Source: Alicyclobacillus sp. SP_1
GTDB taxonomy: Bacteria > Bacillota > Bacilli > Alicyclobacillales > Alicyclobacillaceae
Direction of reading: 5' to 3'
NCBI RefSeq assembly: GCF_024706985.1
Contig: NZ_JAMCCX010000010.1
Coordinates: 1-64,000, forward strand
Length of the DNA: 64,000 nucleotides
This document shows, piece after piece, positions 20,057 through 28,771 of the stretch; position 1 is the stretch's first letter; every line of letters begins with the position of its first letter. Both the position numbers and the translations under genes were made by a program. The notes below the pieces were generated by a model. The model saw only the letters and a program-made list of their open reading frames with translations. It ran no database searches and was not told where the DNA came from.

Positions 20057-22561
20057 ATGCCCCGGCACATGGCTGGAAAAATCGTCAACACTGCCTGCGC
20101 TCTTCTCTGCGGCACAGGCATCACGTACGCATCTCTACACGGACTGCCTGGCATTCCACCACTTGGACCGAGTCTCTCCCCAGCCACTGGTGTCTGGACG
20201 CTCACCCAGACGCAGTCTCTGCTGCCCCACACCGAGACGCTCAAGATACCTGGACTAGAACGCACCGCCTCTGTTCATTTTGGTCCTCATGGTACCGCTT
20301 ACATTCACGCTACCGATGACCGCGACTTGTTTTTCGCCATGGGATACACTCAGGCTACCTTTCGCCTGTTTCAGATGGACCTCGAGCGGCGCCAAGGCGA
20401 AGGCTTATTGTCCCAGATTGTAGGCAAGGAGGCGCTATCCTCCGACGAGTTTGAAGATGAACTCGGGCTGACGCGCACTGCGACGAAAGAGTGGCTCGCA
20501 ATGAAAGCAGACCACCAGGCTCGCGCCGTACTTGAGGCTTTCAGCGCCGGAGTCAATGCGCGCATTGCCCATGATGAGGCGACTCACCACCTTCCGCTCA
20601 TGTTCAAGTTGCTTCATTACAAGCCCGCCACCTGGACTCCCATTGACACACTGGTGATTCAGGGCATCATGACGCAGACGTTGGATTATACAGACACTCC
20701 GGCCCAATACGCGATTCTCGCACACAGTCTAGGGTATGCCCGAACCATGGAGTTTTTCCCTATTCTCCCAAAAGATAAGCAAAGTCCGTACGATCCCGGT
20801 CCATACGCAAAACCAACCGTCAGCGCGGTGCGGGCTGGTGCGAGCTCGCGCGTCAATGCAAGTGAATACCAGGCGATGCTCTCGTTCGCTCACCAAATGG
20901 CGCAAGTGCAGGGCATTTTACACACCTATTCGGACAGCAACAACTGGGCAGTCTCTGGTTCTCGCACGGCATCTGGAAGCGCTTTGATGGCGGGAGACCC
21001 GCACTTAAACCAAACCCTCCCGTCGATTTGGTACCAAGTGGACGCCTCTGCACCGGGATATCACTTCAGTGGCGTTGCCGTTCCTGGGCTCCCCGTCATC
21101 CTCATCGGGCACAATCGTCATATCAGTTGGAGTTTGACGGATGTGCAGAATCAGTCGACGCTTCTGTACAAGGAAGAGACGAGCCGTGCCCATCCGGGCG
21201 ACTACTTCTATAAAGGGGCTTGGCGCCCCTTTCAACGAATTGTCTATGACATCCCTGTCAAAGGCGGAAAGACCGTACACTTACCCGTATCGATTGCCGC
21301 ACAAGGCCCGGTCATGACTCAACACGGCCAGGCGCTTGCTGTCGACTGGATGGGAAACATCCCATCCCCCGACTTGTCCGTCATGTTGCACATCTTACAA
21401 GCGCATAATTTTGCAGAATTTCGCAGCGCACTGTCCAAGTGGTATGCTCCAACGCAAAACTTCGTCTATGCAGACCGTAAAGGAAATATCGGCATGATAT
21501 CCGCTGGATATTATCCCCTCGTTGCAGGCGGCAAACCGTGGCTGCCCTTGTCGGGTACCGGCCCAGACAACGTGGTCGGAAGCATTCCCTACAGCGCCAT
21601 CCCGCAGGTGTACGACCCTCCTAGCGGCTATGTGTTTTCGGCGAATCAGCGGGAGGTGGGTGATAACTATCCGTACTACATCGGAACGACCTACGATTTC
21701 TTTGCGAATGGATACCGGGCGGACGAGATTGCCCACGTGCTCGGAGCGAGTCACCATCTCACGGTCGCCGATATGGAACGTCTGCAGACGACCGTCCGCG
21801 ACTACCTCGCAACGAAAATCGTCCCGGTCTTGTTGCAGGATGAGGCGCATGCGTCGCTCACGCCAAAGGAGCGAGAGGTGGTTCAACTGCTCGCCGACTG
21901 GCACGACCGCATGCGTGCGTCCTCACCTGCGGCCACCGTCTGGTGGACCTTTTGGACGCAATACGTGGCCGACACATTTGGCCCTTGGTGGTCTGCGGAC
22001 CACGTTCCCGTCCAGTCCGACCCAACGCTCGCTCCCACTCCGGCGCTCGCGCCTCTCGATGAAGATTTGCAAGCATGGACGCTGACGGATTCGACGAATC
22101 CAGCTTTTACCCCTCCGCTCGGCGCGCCGCGTACCGCTCAGCAAGTGATGCGACTGGCATTTTCGCAGACGGTCGCGGCTTTGACCAAACAGCTTGGACC
22201 CAATCCATCCACGTGGAAGTGGAAGCGCGTGCACAGTCGCGAATTTCCGTCGCTCGCCAACATCAATGGACTCGGGTACGGCCCTCGTGGCAGTAGTGGC
22301 GATGAGTGGACCGTCAACGCCGCCGATGGATTTCCGATTTCCGAGGCGGGACCGAGTTGGCGGTTTGTCATGAACTGGGCCACTGGCCGAGGATATGGTA
22401 TCTACCCGGGTGGGCAGAGCGAAAACCCGGCTTCGCCTTGGTATGAAGACCAAGTCCCCACGTGGTGGGATGGGCGATATCATCCGATGTTGACGCAAGC
22501 AGAGGCACGCGCGTACCGCGCAGGCGCTGTTTGGACACTCAAACCTGCGGGGAAAGGATGA
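20057..22561 (+). CDS. penicillin acylase family protein
   Basis: An N-terminal nucleophile hydrolase that cleaves amide bonds of penicillins, acyl-homoserine lactones or related N-acyl compounds. The 834-residue precursor has an N-terminal hydrophobic segment (export), an alpha-chain region with GYTQATFRLFQMDLERRQGEG, a spacer, then the autocleavage site before Ser294 in DSNNWAVSGSRTASG. The beta chain includes LMAGDPHLNQTLPSIWYQ and SWSLTDVQNQ, typical of the family. Substrate cannot be told from sequence. The start follows GAGGTGACTTC. The downstream small membrane gene overlaps its stop codon. Confidence 0.88.
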   Translation: MPRHMAGKIVNTACALLCGTGITYASLHGLPGIPPLGPSLSPATGVWTLTQTQSLLPHTETLKIPGLERTASVHFGPHGTAYIHATDDRDLFFAMGYTQATFRLFQMDLERRQGEGLLSQIVGKEALSSDEFEDELGLTRTATKEWLAMKADHQARAVLEAFSAGVNARIAHDEATHHLPLMFKLLHYKPATWTPIDTLVIQGIMTQTLDYTDTPAQYAILAHSLGYARTMEFFPILPKDKQSPYDPGPYAKPTVSAVRAGASSRVNASEYQAMLSFAHQMAQVQGILHTYSDSNNWAVSGSRTASGSALMAGDPHLNQTLPSIWYQVDASAPGYHFSGVAVPGLPVILIGHNRHISWSLTDVQNQSTLLYKEETSRAHPGDYFYKGAWRPFQRIVYDIPVKGGKTVHLPVSIAAQGPVMTQHGQALAVDWMGNIPSPDLSVMLHILQAHNFAEFRSALSKWYAPTQNFVYADRKGNIGMISAGYYPLVAGGKPWLPLSGTGPDNVVGSIPYSAIPQVYDPPSGYVFSANQREVGDNYPYYIGTTYDFFANGYRADEIAHVLGASHHLTVADMERLQTTVRDYLATKIVPVLLQDEAHASLTPKEREVVQLLADWHDRMRASSPAATVWWTFWTQYVADTFGPWWSADHVPVQSDPTLAPTPALAPLDEDLQAWTLTDSTNPAFTPPLGAPRTAQQVMRLAFSQTVAALTKQLGPNPSTWKWKRVHSREFPSLANINGLGYGPRGSSGDEWTVNAADGFPISEAGPSWRFVMNWATGRGYGIYPGGQSENPASPWYEDQVPTWWDGRYHPMLTQAEARAYRAGAVWTLKPAGKG

Positions 22562-22938
22562 AGCAAATGCAAAAAATGTGGATTGGCTGGTTGGCTGCTG
22601 TCGTTTTCGTTGCCGCCGCCGGATGGGCGGGCAGCCAATACGGAGCGTGGTACGCCGCGGCATTGGCTGCAGTCATCGTGGGTGCCGTCACTCGGCGAGG
22701 CTTCTCGATTGTGGCGGGCGGGCTCGGTGGACTGTTAAGCTGGGGCCTGATGCTCGCCTGGATGGCGCTTCGAGAACCCGTGGGGAAAGCGGCCGGGGAC
22801 GTAGCGGCGGCGATTGGTGTTGGCATTGGCAGTGGCGCGGTGGTCGTTGTCGCCACGCTCGCTGTCGCGGCAGTTCTCAGTCTGTGTGGCGCTTGGCTTG
22901 GCATGGCACTGGGCCAGTGGGTGAAAGTTCCCACCTGA
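22558..22938 (+). CDS. small Ala/Gly-rich membrane protein
   Basis: About 126 residues with three to four hydrophobic segments rich in Ala, Gly and Val. The ATG at 22558 overlaps the acylase stop (ATGA), so translation is probably coupled; a second ATG at 22567 is possible. No recognised family. Location in an operon with an exported acylase suggests a membrane partner, which is inference only. Confidence 0.6.
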   Translation: MKQMQKMWIGWLAAVVFVAAAGWAGSQYGAWYAAALAAVIVGAVTRRGFSIVAGGLGGLLSWGLMLAWMALREPVGKAAGDVAAAIGVGIGSGAVVVVATLAVAAVLSLCGAWLGMALGQWVKVPT

Positions 22939-22981
22939 GTATTCGCTCCCCCCGTTGCGCTCACCCATGCAAGTCATCGAA

Positions 22982-23016
22982 AACACCCCGGCGCTTCCGA
23001 TGAGCACCGGGGTGTT
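22982..23016. terminator. hairpin between convergent genes
   Basis: AACACCCCGG (22982-22991) pairs with CCGGGGTGTT (23007-23016). It separates the acylase operon from the convergent fumarase gene. The T-run is weak on both strands, so termination strength is uncertain. Confidence 0.6.
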
Positions 23017-23064
23017 GTATGGTGAAACCTTTTGGAGCCTTTTGGAACTTTTTGCGCAACGAGA

Positions 23065-24585
23065 TTAGACGAAGACGGGTTCTTTCAGGTCTTCCAACTG
23101 CACCAACGACGCTTCCTCTACGTCCTTGTGCAGAGAGTTGCCGTGCGCATCCATCGTCACAATCGCCGGGAATGCCTCCACCTCCAGATGCCACATGGCT
23201 TCCGGCACTCCAAACTCCTCCAAGAAATCAACGCCACGCACGGACTTCACGCACCGCGCGTAGAATTGCGCCGCTCCGCCAATGGCGTTTAAATACACGG
23301 CGCCTGTTTTCTCCAGTCCAGCGGACGTCTTCGCGCCCATGCCACCTTTTCCAATGACGGCGCGCAACTTAAATTTGTCTAAGATATCCGCCTGATAAGG
23401 CTCTTCTCTGGAGGATGTGGTCGGCCCTGCGGCCGTCACCTTCCACTCGCCGTCTTCCGTCTTCATCATGACTGGACCGCAATGATAGATGATGCCTCCT
23501 GCTAAGGCGACAGGCGAGTCATGCGTCAGTAGATACTTGTGCAGTTCATCCCGGCCCGTGTGCATGGCTCCGCGAATCAGGACCACATCGCCCACGTGCA
23601 ACGAGCGAATCTGCTCTTCCGAAATGGGCGCTTCCAAAACGACAGCATCTTTGACCGAGAAAGCTTCCTGCGGCCTGGTCATCTCCTCTGGCGCGTCGCG
23701 ATAGAGCCATGATACCAACTCGCCATCGGTGGTGAGAACCACACCCAGGCGACGAAACGCCCAGCAGTTGTATGCGACGGAAACGTAGAAACTCGCGGGT
23801 ATGCGATTCATAATGCCGATTTTACAACCGAGCAAGGTCACTTTTCCGCCAAATCCCATCGTGCCAATTTCCAAGTGATTCGCGGTCTTCATGATGTACT
23901 CTTCCAGCTCGGCGAGCGTCTCGTCAGGATTGACGTCTTCAAGCGGGCGAAACAGCTGCTCTTTTGCCAACTCATAGCCCGTCGTGCGGTCACCGCCAAT
24001 GCCGACTCCGAGAAATCCCGCACTGCAACCTTGTCCCTGCGCTTGATAGATGGCATGCAGAATGCACTTACGGATGCCCTCTAAATCACGACCCGCGCGA
24101 CCGAGGCCAGGCAATTCCGTCGGCAGGGCATATTGAATGTTTTTGTTTTCGCAGCCGCCGCCTTTGAGAATGAGTCGCACTTCAACATCCTCACGTTCCC
24201 ATTGATGATAGTGAATCACCGGAGTTCCCAGACCGAGATTGTCCCCGGAATTTTTTCCAGTCAACGGATGCACCGAGTTGGGGCGCAACTTCCCCTGCTT
24301 AGTGGCTTCAACGACGGCGGCATGAATGTCTTTCGTCATCTCCAATTGATTGAAACCAACCGGGCAGTGAACGATGAACGTCGGCATGCCAGTGTCTTGA
24401 CAGATGGGCTGTACGTCTTCTTCAGCAGACACAATGTTGTCGACAATCGTGTTCAGCGCGAGACTCGCCCGTGTGCCCATTTCCTCTTGAATTTGCGCTC
24501 TCTTTATGGCACGCCGAACGTCGGGCGGCAAGTTTGTCGAGGTTTCCGTAATCAACTGAAGGAGACTCTCCTGCATGGGTTTCAT
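23065..24585 (-). CDS. fumA: class I fumarate hydratase (iron-sulfur)
   Basis: An oxygen-sensitive [4Fe-4S] enzyme interconverting fumarate and malate in the TCA cycle. The alpha and beta parts are fused in about 506 residues. Cluster cysteines are in PICQDTGMPTF, GQGCSAGFLGVGIGGDR and VTLLGCKIG. The beta domain has VVLIRGAMHTGRDE and AAGPTTSSREE with GKGGMGAKT. The ATG at 24585 follows GAGAGGATGAG. The separate mqo gene at 56.9 kb encodes the next TCA step. Confidence 0.93.
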   Translation of the reverse strand: MKPMQESLLQLITETSTNLPPDVRRAIKRAQIQEEMGTRASLALNTIVDNIVSAEEDVQPICQDTGMPTFIVHCPVGFNQLEMTKDIHAAVVEATKQGKLRPNSVHPLTGKNSGDNLGLGTPVIHYHQWEREDVEVRLILKGGGCENKNIQYALPTELPGLGRAGRDLEGIRKCILHAIYQAQGQGCSAGFLGVGIGGDRTTGYELAKEQLFRPLEDVNPDETLAELEEYIMKTANHLEIGTMGFGGKVTLLGCKIGIMNRIPASFYVSVAYNCWAFRRLGVVLTTDGELVSWLYRDAPEEMTRPQEAFSVKDAVVLEAPISEEQIRSLHVGDVVLIRGAMHTGRDELHKYLLTHDSPVALAGGIIYHCGPVMMKTEDGEWKVTAAGPTTSSREEPYQADILDKFKLRAVIGKGGMGAKTSAGLEKTGAVYLNAIGGAAQFYARCVKSVRGVDFLEEFGVPEAMWHLEVEAFPAIVTMDAHGNSLHKDVEEASLVQLEDLKEPVFV

Positions 24586-24636
24586 CGCCAACTCATCCTC
24601 TCGATTCAGGTTCCATGATGTACTAGACTCCTTTGA

Positions 24637-25566
24637 TTATACCACCTTTGCGTCACTGTTCACGTGCGCCGCCGCGCTCGAGCGCCGATGCTCGGCAAGT
24701 CGCAATACCGCCGTGCCGCCAAGAATGAACAGACCTGCGATGGCTAACGTCACAGTCGGTCGAATGCCGAGCCATAGCCACTGGAGCAGAGCACCGAACA
24801 GAGCTTGTGGATAAAATGTGAGCGCCGCCGCAATGCCGCTCGGCAAGCGCCGCAATCCAAATCCATACAGCACATAAGCTACCGTCGACACAATGACGAC
24901 AACGTAGGCAAACTCAAGCCAACCGCCCATCGTGAGACTGGTCAGTTGCGTCCACATCTTATGCGGAGAGACGAGGAACGGAACGATGAAAAAGAGCATG
25001 ACGGACCCGAGTACCGAAGTGCCCACGAGCACATCGAACAGTCCCGCATGGGCGAACAAAGGTCGAGACAAGACGGTGTACGTCGCAAAAGCGACCGTCC
25101 CGATGAGCACAAAGACAATGCCATGCGCCGACAAATGGCCAGCCCATTCGCTGGCCACGAGAACCAATACCCCACAAAACGAGATCAGCATGCCAACATA
25201 GCCGAGTAGCCCAATGCGCTCTTTATAGAGCACCCGCGAAAGAATCGCCGCGATGAGCGGAGCCGTGTTGACAAACAAGAGCGATGCAACAGGACTCAGA
25301 GTACGCAAAGCAGAGTAGTAAAATAGGGGATAGATGACCGATGAACAGAGAGCCGCTCCGACCAGTTGCAGTTTCAGGCGCCCTGACCACTTCCAGAGAT
25401 TGCGAAATCTGCCCCACCACGGCGCATAACAGAGTGCTCCGAAGAAAAACCTCCAAAACGTGAGAACTGTGGGAGACATTTGTGCTTCGACCGCTTTGCC
25501 GACGACCGCATGCCCTCCCCACATCATTGCCACCAATAACAGTGCCAGCACAGGCCATGTTCGCAC
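24637..25566 (-). CDS. EamA/DMT family transporter
   Basis: A drug/metabolite-transporter superfamily exporter with about ten membrane helices in two EamA repeats: WPVLALLLVAMMWGGHAVVGK opens repeat 1 and GTVAFATYTVLSRPLFAH opens repeat 2. About 309 residues with the GTG start at 25566, which has GAGGAGTG upstream; the longer frame to 25698 runs over the promoter of the divergent HesB-like gene. Substrate unknown. Confidence 0.87.
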   Translation of the reverse strand: MRTWPVLALLLVAMMWGGHAVVGKAVEAQMSPTVLTFWRFFFGALCYAPWWGRFRNLWKWSGRLKLQLVGAALCSSVIYPLFYYSALRTLSPVASLLFVNTAPLIAAILSRVLYKERIGLLGYVGMLISFCGVLVLVASEWAGHLSAHGIVFVLIGTVAFATYTVLSRPLFAHAGLFDVLVGTSVLGSVMLFFIVPFLVSPHKMWTQLTSLTMGGWLEFAYVVVIVSTVAYVLYGFGLRRLPSGIAAALTFYPQALFGALLQWLWLGIRPTVTLAIAGLFILGGTAVLRLAEHRRSSAAAHVNSDAKVV

Positions 25567-25628
25567 CCGTTCACACTCCTCACACAAAGTCCAGCCAGCC
25601 AAGGTGTCGCTTCGCTGTGCAGGTACAT

Positions 25629-25634
25629 TATAAT
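25629..25634 (+). promoter_or_regulatory. probable -10 box of the HesB-like gene
   Basis: A perfect TATAAT lies about 50 bp upstream of the start codon. No strong -35 box stands 17 bp before it (GTCGCT), so it may rely on an activator. Confidence 0.45.
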
Positions 25635-25685
25635 AGGGCAAACAAGCGCCCTCGCAGATGGTCAACAGAAAGGAGAGATGCCTAC

Positions 25686-25994
25686 ATGGACGCACCAAAC
25701 TGGACGGTCACGGAGCCCGCAGCCGCCTATCTTCGCGACATCCTCGCTGAAGAGCCAAGCTGCCGCCTGCGCATTCTGATGTCCGCTGGCTGAAGCGGTC
25801 CCAGCTATAAGATGGCTCTGGATGAGTCCGTCAACGCGCTCGATATGCAAGTCGAAGAACAAGGCGTGCCATTCGTCTTTCCGGAACATCTCGTCCCCTA
25901 TTTGAATGGCATTACGATAGATTTGGTCGATCACGGTTACGGCCCGGGCATCTCCATCCGCAGACCTGGACCCGTGGAGAAGCCCTCCTGTTGA
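25686..25994 (+). CDS. HesB/IscA-like protein, probable selenoprotein (in-frame UGA)
   Basis: A 102-residue A-type iron-sulfur carrier homologue read through a TGA at 25791-25793 (residue 36). The motif is LMSAG-U-SGPSYKMALDE, in which U stands exactly where HesB/IscA proteins have the conserved cluster cysteine (GCSG). The sequence continues in the same frame without change to VDHGYGPGISIRRPG and a Cys-terminated tail. A family of HesB-like selenoproteins with Sec at this cysteine is established (TIGR01911). AAAGGAG precedes the ATG. A candidate bacterial SECIS follows the UGA. No selA/selB/selC is in the window. The alternative is a Cys-to-stop mutation making a pseudogene. Confidence 0.8.
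25811..25832 (+). promoter_or_regulatory. candidate bacterial SECIS hairpin
   Basis: Starting 18 nt after the UGA, GAUGGCUC can pair with GAGUCCGUC (one bulged C, two G-U pairs) around the loop UGGAU. The apical loop lies 25 nt after UGA and has G as its second base. Both fit the published description of bacterial SECIS elements (G among the first two loop bases, loop 16-37 nt from UGA). Paired by hand, not folded by program. Confidence 0.5.
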
Positions 25995-26006
25995 GGAGGG
26001 CTTCTC
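25977..26006 (+). terminator. terminator of HesB-like gene
   Basis: A perfect 12-bp stem, GAGAAGCCCTCC with GGAGGGCTTCTC, around TGTTGA, followed by a pyrimidine-rich tail. The stem contains the final codons and the stop of the HesB-like gene, showing that transcription and coding extend past the internal UGA. Confidence 0.85.
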
Positions 26007-26061
26007 TCTCTTCATCTCCACCAGAGCGCCAGGCAGCCAATCCACCTGGGAGCCCCATGCG

Positions 26062-26355
26062 TCAAAACCCGTGCCGGGAGTCGTTGACAAGACTCACCTC
26101 TGCGCACTGTGGGCAGACAAACACGTGTAAAGCGGTACTCCGCTCCATCGCCGTGTCAAGGAACTCTTCGTCTCGGCCACCGAGCAACATATCCGTCACC
26201 AAGCCTGCACCGCGACTCAGACCGCCCGTGCGGATGGCATGCGCGCCGCGATACTCCATCGGACTCTGACACCGCAGGCAATCCCTTTGCGTGGCTTGCA
26301 TCTGGGAATGTCCCGTGCCTTCCGCCATGTGTTTCAATTCTCCAAAAAGCCCCAT
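26062..26355 (-). CDS. zinc-ribbon protein
   Basis: A 97-residue protein with two Cys pairs, CLRC near residue 25 and CPQC near residue 84, that can hold one structural zinc. Between them is ARG-rich sequence with GGLSRGAGLVTDMLLGGRDEE. ATG at 26355 follows GGAGAGGTGGAG. Function unknown; nucleic-acid or protein binding is only a general expectation for zinc ribbons. It lies alone between the HesB-like gene (convergent) and lysA (same strand). Confidence 0.65.
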   Translation of the reverse strand: MGLFGELKHMAEGTGHSQMQATQRDCLRCQSPMEYRGAHAIRTGGLSRGAGLVTDMLLGGRDEEFLDTAMERSTALHVFVCPQCAEVSLVNDSRHGF

Positions 26356-26474
26356 TGTTTTCTCCACCTCTCCAGCCAGGCGAGACTGCAGAGCGCCCGG
26401 CACAGTCCTTCATCGCACTATCGTTTTTATTGTAGTGCATCAGGAGGAAAAATGGGATGCCGAAATGTGGGGCT

Positions 26475-27803
26475 TCAGCAATCCATTCGCAACAAATCCT
26501 GCCAGGTTTCGCGAGCGACCACAAGGCGACTTTGTCCACCTTGCACAAAGACCACGGCAGGTTTCGGAATGCGATTATAATGACTAGCCATACTATAATT
26601 GTAAGCTCCGGTTGTGAACACCGCGAGAATATCCCCCACCTGCGGCTCCGGCAGCCACACATCTTTGGCAATCATATCGCCACTTTCACAGCATTTACCA
26701 GCGACCGACCACTGCTCCGTCCCCAACTCGTTTGCGCGATTGGCAAGCATCACCTCATACTTCGCGCCGTAGAGCGCAAATCGCGGATTGTCGGTCATAC
26801 CTCCGTCGATGGCGACAAAATTCCGCACCCCATTCACTCGCTTGCGCGCGCCAACTCGGTAGAGTGTGGTCCCAGCATCTGCCACGATGCTCCGTCCCGG
26901 CTCCATTTCGAGAGTCGGCAACGGCAAGTCGTGGAGCGCAAATTCTCGCCTAACCGCTGTCGTCACACCGTCAATCAACGTCTCGAGAGGCAGAGGCGTG
27001 TCCTCATCGGTGTAGCGAACACCAAAGCCGCCACCCAAGTTGAGCGTGTCTACGGGCAAGCCCAAACGAAAGGCATGCGCATAGACGCGAGCCAGCCGTG
27101 CGACCGCAATGTGGAAGCCGGATGCGTCAAATATTTGCGATCCGATATGGCCATGCACCCCACGTAACTCAAGCGCGTCACACGCGGCCACGGCGGCGAC
27201 CGCCGCATCCGCCTGGCCGCTTTCCCAGTCAAATCCAAACTTGCTGTCCTGCTGTCCGGTGGAGATGTACTCATGCGTGTGCGCCTCCACGCCAGGAGCC
27301 ACCCGCAGCAAGATGCGAACGACCTGCCCGCGCGCCTTGGCCAAGCGGTTGAGGCGCTCAATCTCATCCATGTTGTCCACAATAATGGCTCCAATGCGAT
27401 GCTCCAGTGCCAATTCAAGTTCTGCTTCGGTCTTGTTATTGCCGTGAAAATGAATGGCCTCTGGCGGTGCGAGAGCCGCCAGTGCCGTCATCAATTCCCC
27501 GCCCGAGACCACGTCCAGATGGCACCCCTCGGCGAGTGCCAAGTGACACATAGCAACCGTACAAAATGCCTTCGTCGCATAAATGAGGCAATAGGGCATT
27601 GCCGCTTGACGAAGGGCACGGTGAAAACTCTGAATTTGGCGCCGCAAGAGCGCCTCGTCATACACGTAGAGCGGTGTTCCATACTGACTTGCCAAATCGA
27701 CCACATCGCAGTCTGCGATAGTCAAGTGGCCATGCGCACCGACCGCGTGCCCCACACGCAGACGGTCTTCCACAACGACGGGCTGGCTTTGCACCTTGGT
27801 CAT
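26475..27803 (-). CDS. lysA: diaminopimelate decarboxylase
   Basis: The last step of lysine synthesis: PLP-dependent decarboxylation of meso-diaminopimelate. 442 residues. The PLP lysine is in YATKAFCTVAM, with NKTEAELELAL, the glycine-rich phosphate loop LNLGGGFGVRY, EPGRSIVADAGTTLY, and the substrate Cys region GKCCESGDMIAKD. The start ATG follows AAGGAGT. Monocistronic by appearance. Confidence 0.96.
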   Translation of the reverse strand: MTKVQSQPVVVEDRLRVGHAVGAHGHLTIADCDVVDLASQYGTPLYVYDEALLRRQIQSFHRALRQAAMPYCLIYATKAFCTVAMCHLALAEGCHLDVVSGGELMTALAALAPPEAIHFHGNNKTEAELELALEHRIGAIIVDNMDEIERLNRLAKARGQVVRILLRVAPGVEAHTHEYISTGQQDSKFGFDWESGQADAAVAAVAACDALELRGVHGHIGSQIFDASGFHIAVARLARVYAHAFRLGLPVDTLNLGGGFGVRYTDEDTPLPLETLIDGVTTAVRREFALHDLPLPTLEMEPGRSIVADAGTTLYRVGARKRVNGVRNFVAIDGGMTDNPRFALYGAKYEVMLANRANELGTEQWSVAGKCCESGDMIAKDVWLPEPQVGDILAVFTTGAYNYSMASHYNRIPKPAVVFVQGGQSRLVVARETWQDLLRMDC

Positions 27804-27962
27804 CCTGCGCCGACTCCTTCGCTCCGAGACAACCGCCTCGATGTTTGCATAAATATACTATAAGTCGGATGGATACGCCATGAACAATCTACCAAAGCGC
27901 AAACTTATTTTCTTCCAGACTCCACCCAAAGTACTTTTGTCCAGAGCGGAGCCGAAAACGTG

Positions 27963-28316
27963 TCATTGCACTTGCTGCCCGTAAGGCAACTGAGCAGACA
28001 TCTGACGGAACTCCTCAATCGCTTGATTCACCTTCGCACTTTCGGCAGCTTCCGTCTTGTACCAACCGCGCTGATACATCGCGTTAAAAATCGTACGCGC
28101 CGCCTGATGCGTCTCGGTGAGAATGGTCAATACATCTCTATGCAGGTCATCATGACTTGCTTCCCTCGCCGCCACATTCAATGAGTCCGTTAGATACTTC
28201 TGAGTCGCCAAAATGTCAGTGAGTCGATCTCGGTCGGTCATCTGCCCACTGGCCGACTGCTGGTTCATGCGCGTGGTGGCCGTTGGTGTCACTCCGTTTC
28301 GGTCCTGTCCCATCAT
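27963..28316 (-). CDS. CotF-family spore coat protein
   Basis: A 117-residue helical protein with the coat F pattern: LTDILATQKYLTDSLNVAAREA, then LTETHQAARTIFNAMYQRGWYKTE near the C-terminus. CotF proteins belong to the spore outer layers of Bacilli. The first of two adjacent ATGs (28316) has AGGAGGG upstream. The next gene on the same strand, 15 bp away, encodes a related protein, so the two form a small sporulation operon. Confidence 0.85.
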   Translation of the reverse strand: MMGQDRNGVTPTATTRMNQQSASGQMTDRDRLTDILATQKYLTDSLNVAAREASHDDLHRDVLTILTETHQAARTIFNAMYQRGWYKTEAAESAKVNQAIEEFRQMSAQLPYGQQVQ

Positions 28317-28330
28317 TTTTTGTTTCCCTC

Positions 28331-28648
28331 CTAGTGGCGTGGTGCGGTCATCTGCGGCGCATTGGGGCTCATCGACTTCGGTGCAGAGTTCGAGGCATCC
28401 TCTTGCAAGTGGCGGAACAATAGGTTGTAATGGCGCTGATGCATTTGTCCAATGTCGCAAATCAGCGATCGTACGGCGGCATCCTGACATTCTTCTTCGT
28501 AGTGGGCGCACTTTTTAGCCGCCGTGATGAGCCACGACAACTCGTCTTTTAGATAGCTCAAATCTTTCGTTCCAATCTGCTCCGAGGGACTGCTGCCAAC
28601 GCCCGGCGTTGGCGTAGACATGGGGCGAGTGGATGGCTGCATCTGCAT
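28331..28648 (-). CDS. CotF-like spore coat-associated protein
   Basis: A 105-residue protein whose middle (DLSYLKDELSWLITAAKKCA, then HQRHYNLLFRHL) is a ferritin-like/CotF-type helical bundle; the ends are Pro/Ser/Thr-rich. The ATG at 28648 has GAGGAG eight bases upstream. It precedes the CotF gene and is probably co-transcribed with it during sporulation. Confidence 0.72.
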   Translation of the reverse strand: MQMQPSTRPMSTPTPGVGSSPSEQIGTKDLSYLKDELSWLITAAKKCAHYEEECQDAAVRSLICDIGQMHQRHYNLLFRHLQEDASNSAPKSMSPNAPQMTAPRH

Positions 28649-28670
28649 GGAATGAACTCCTCTCTTGACA

Positions 28671-28715
28671 AAAAAGGTCACTTCGCCCGTAGTATGGACG
28701 GGCTCGTGACCTTTC
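28671..28715 (-). terminator. terminator of ABC importer operon
   Basis: On the minus strand GAAAGGTCACGAGCCCGT pairs with ACGGGCGAAGTGACCTTTTTT (inner mismatch) around a short loop, ending in a T-run. It separates the importer operon from the coat operon downstream. Confidence 0.8.
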
Positions 28716-28771
28716 ATGCTCCAATCGTATCAAGTTGTCTGCAAACAACTTTGTTCTTACCAGTCGACCTA

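Noticed and set aside
25791-25793. TGA read as a simple stop, giving a 35-residue peptide plus a separate 60-codon gene
   Set aside because: The two parts join in one frame at the exact HesB motif and share one terminator; readthrough as Sec or a point mutation explains it better.
26452-26580. AGGAGG followed by ATG on the plus strand near the lysA 3' end
   Set aside because: The frame is antisense to lysA and encodes no recognisable peptide.
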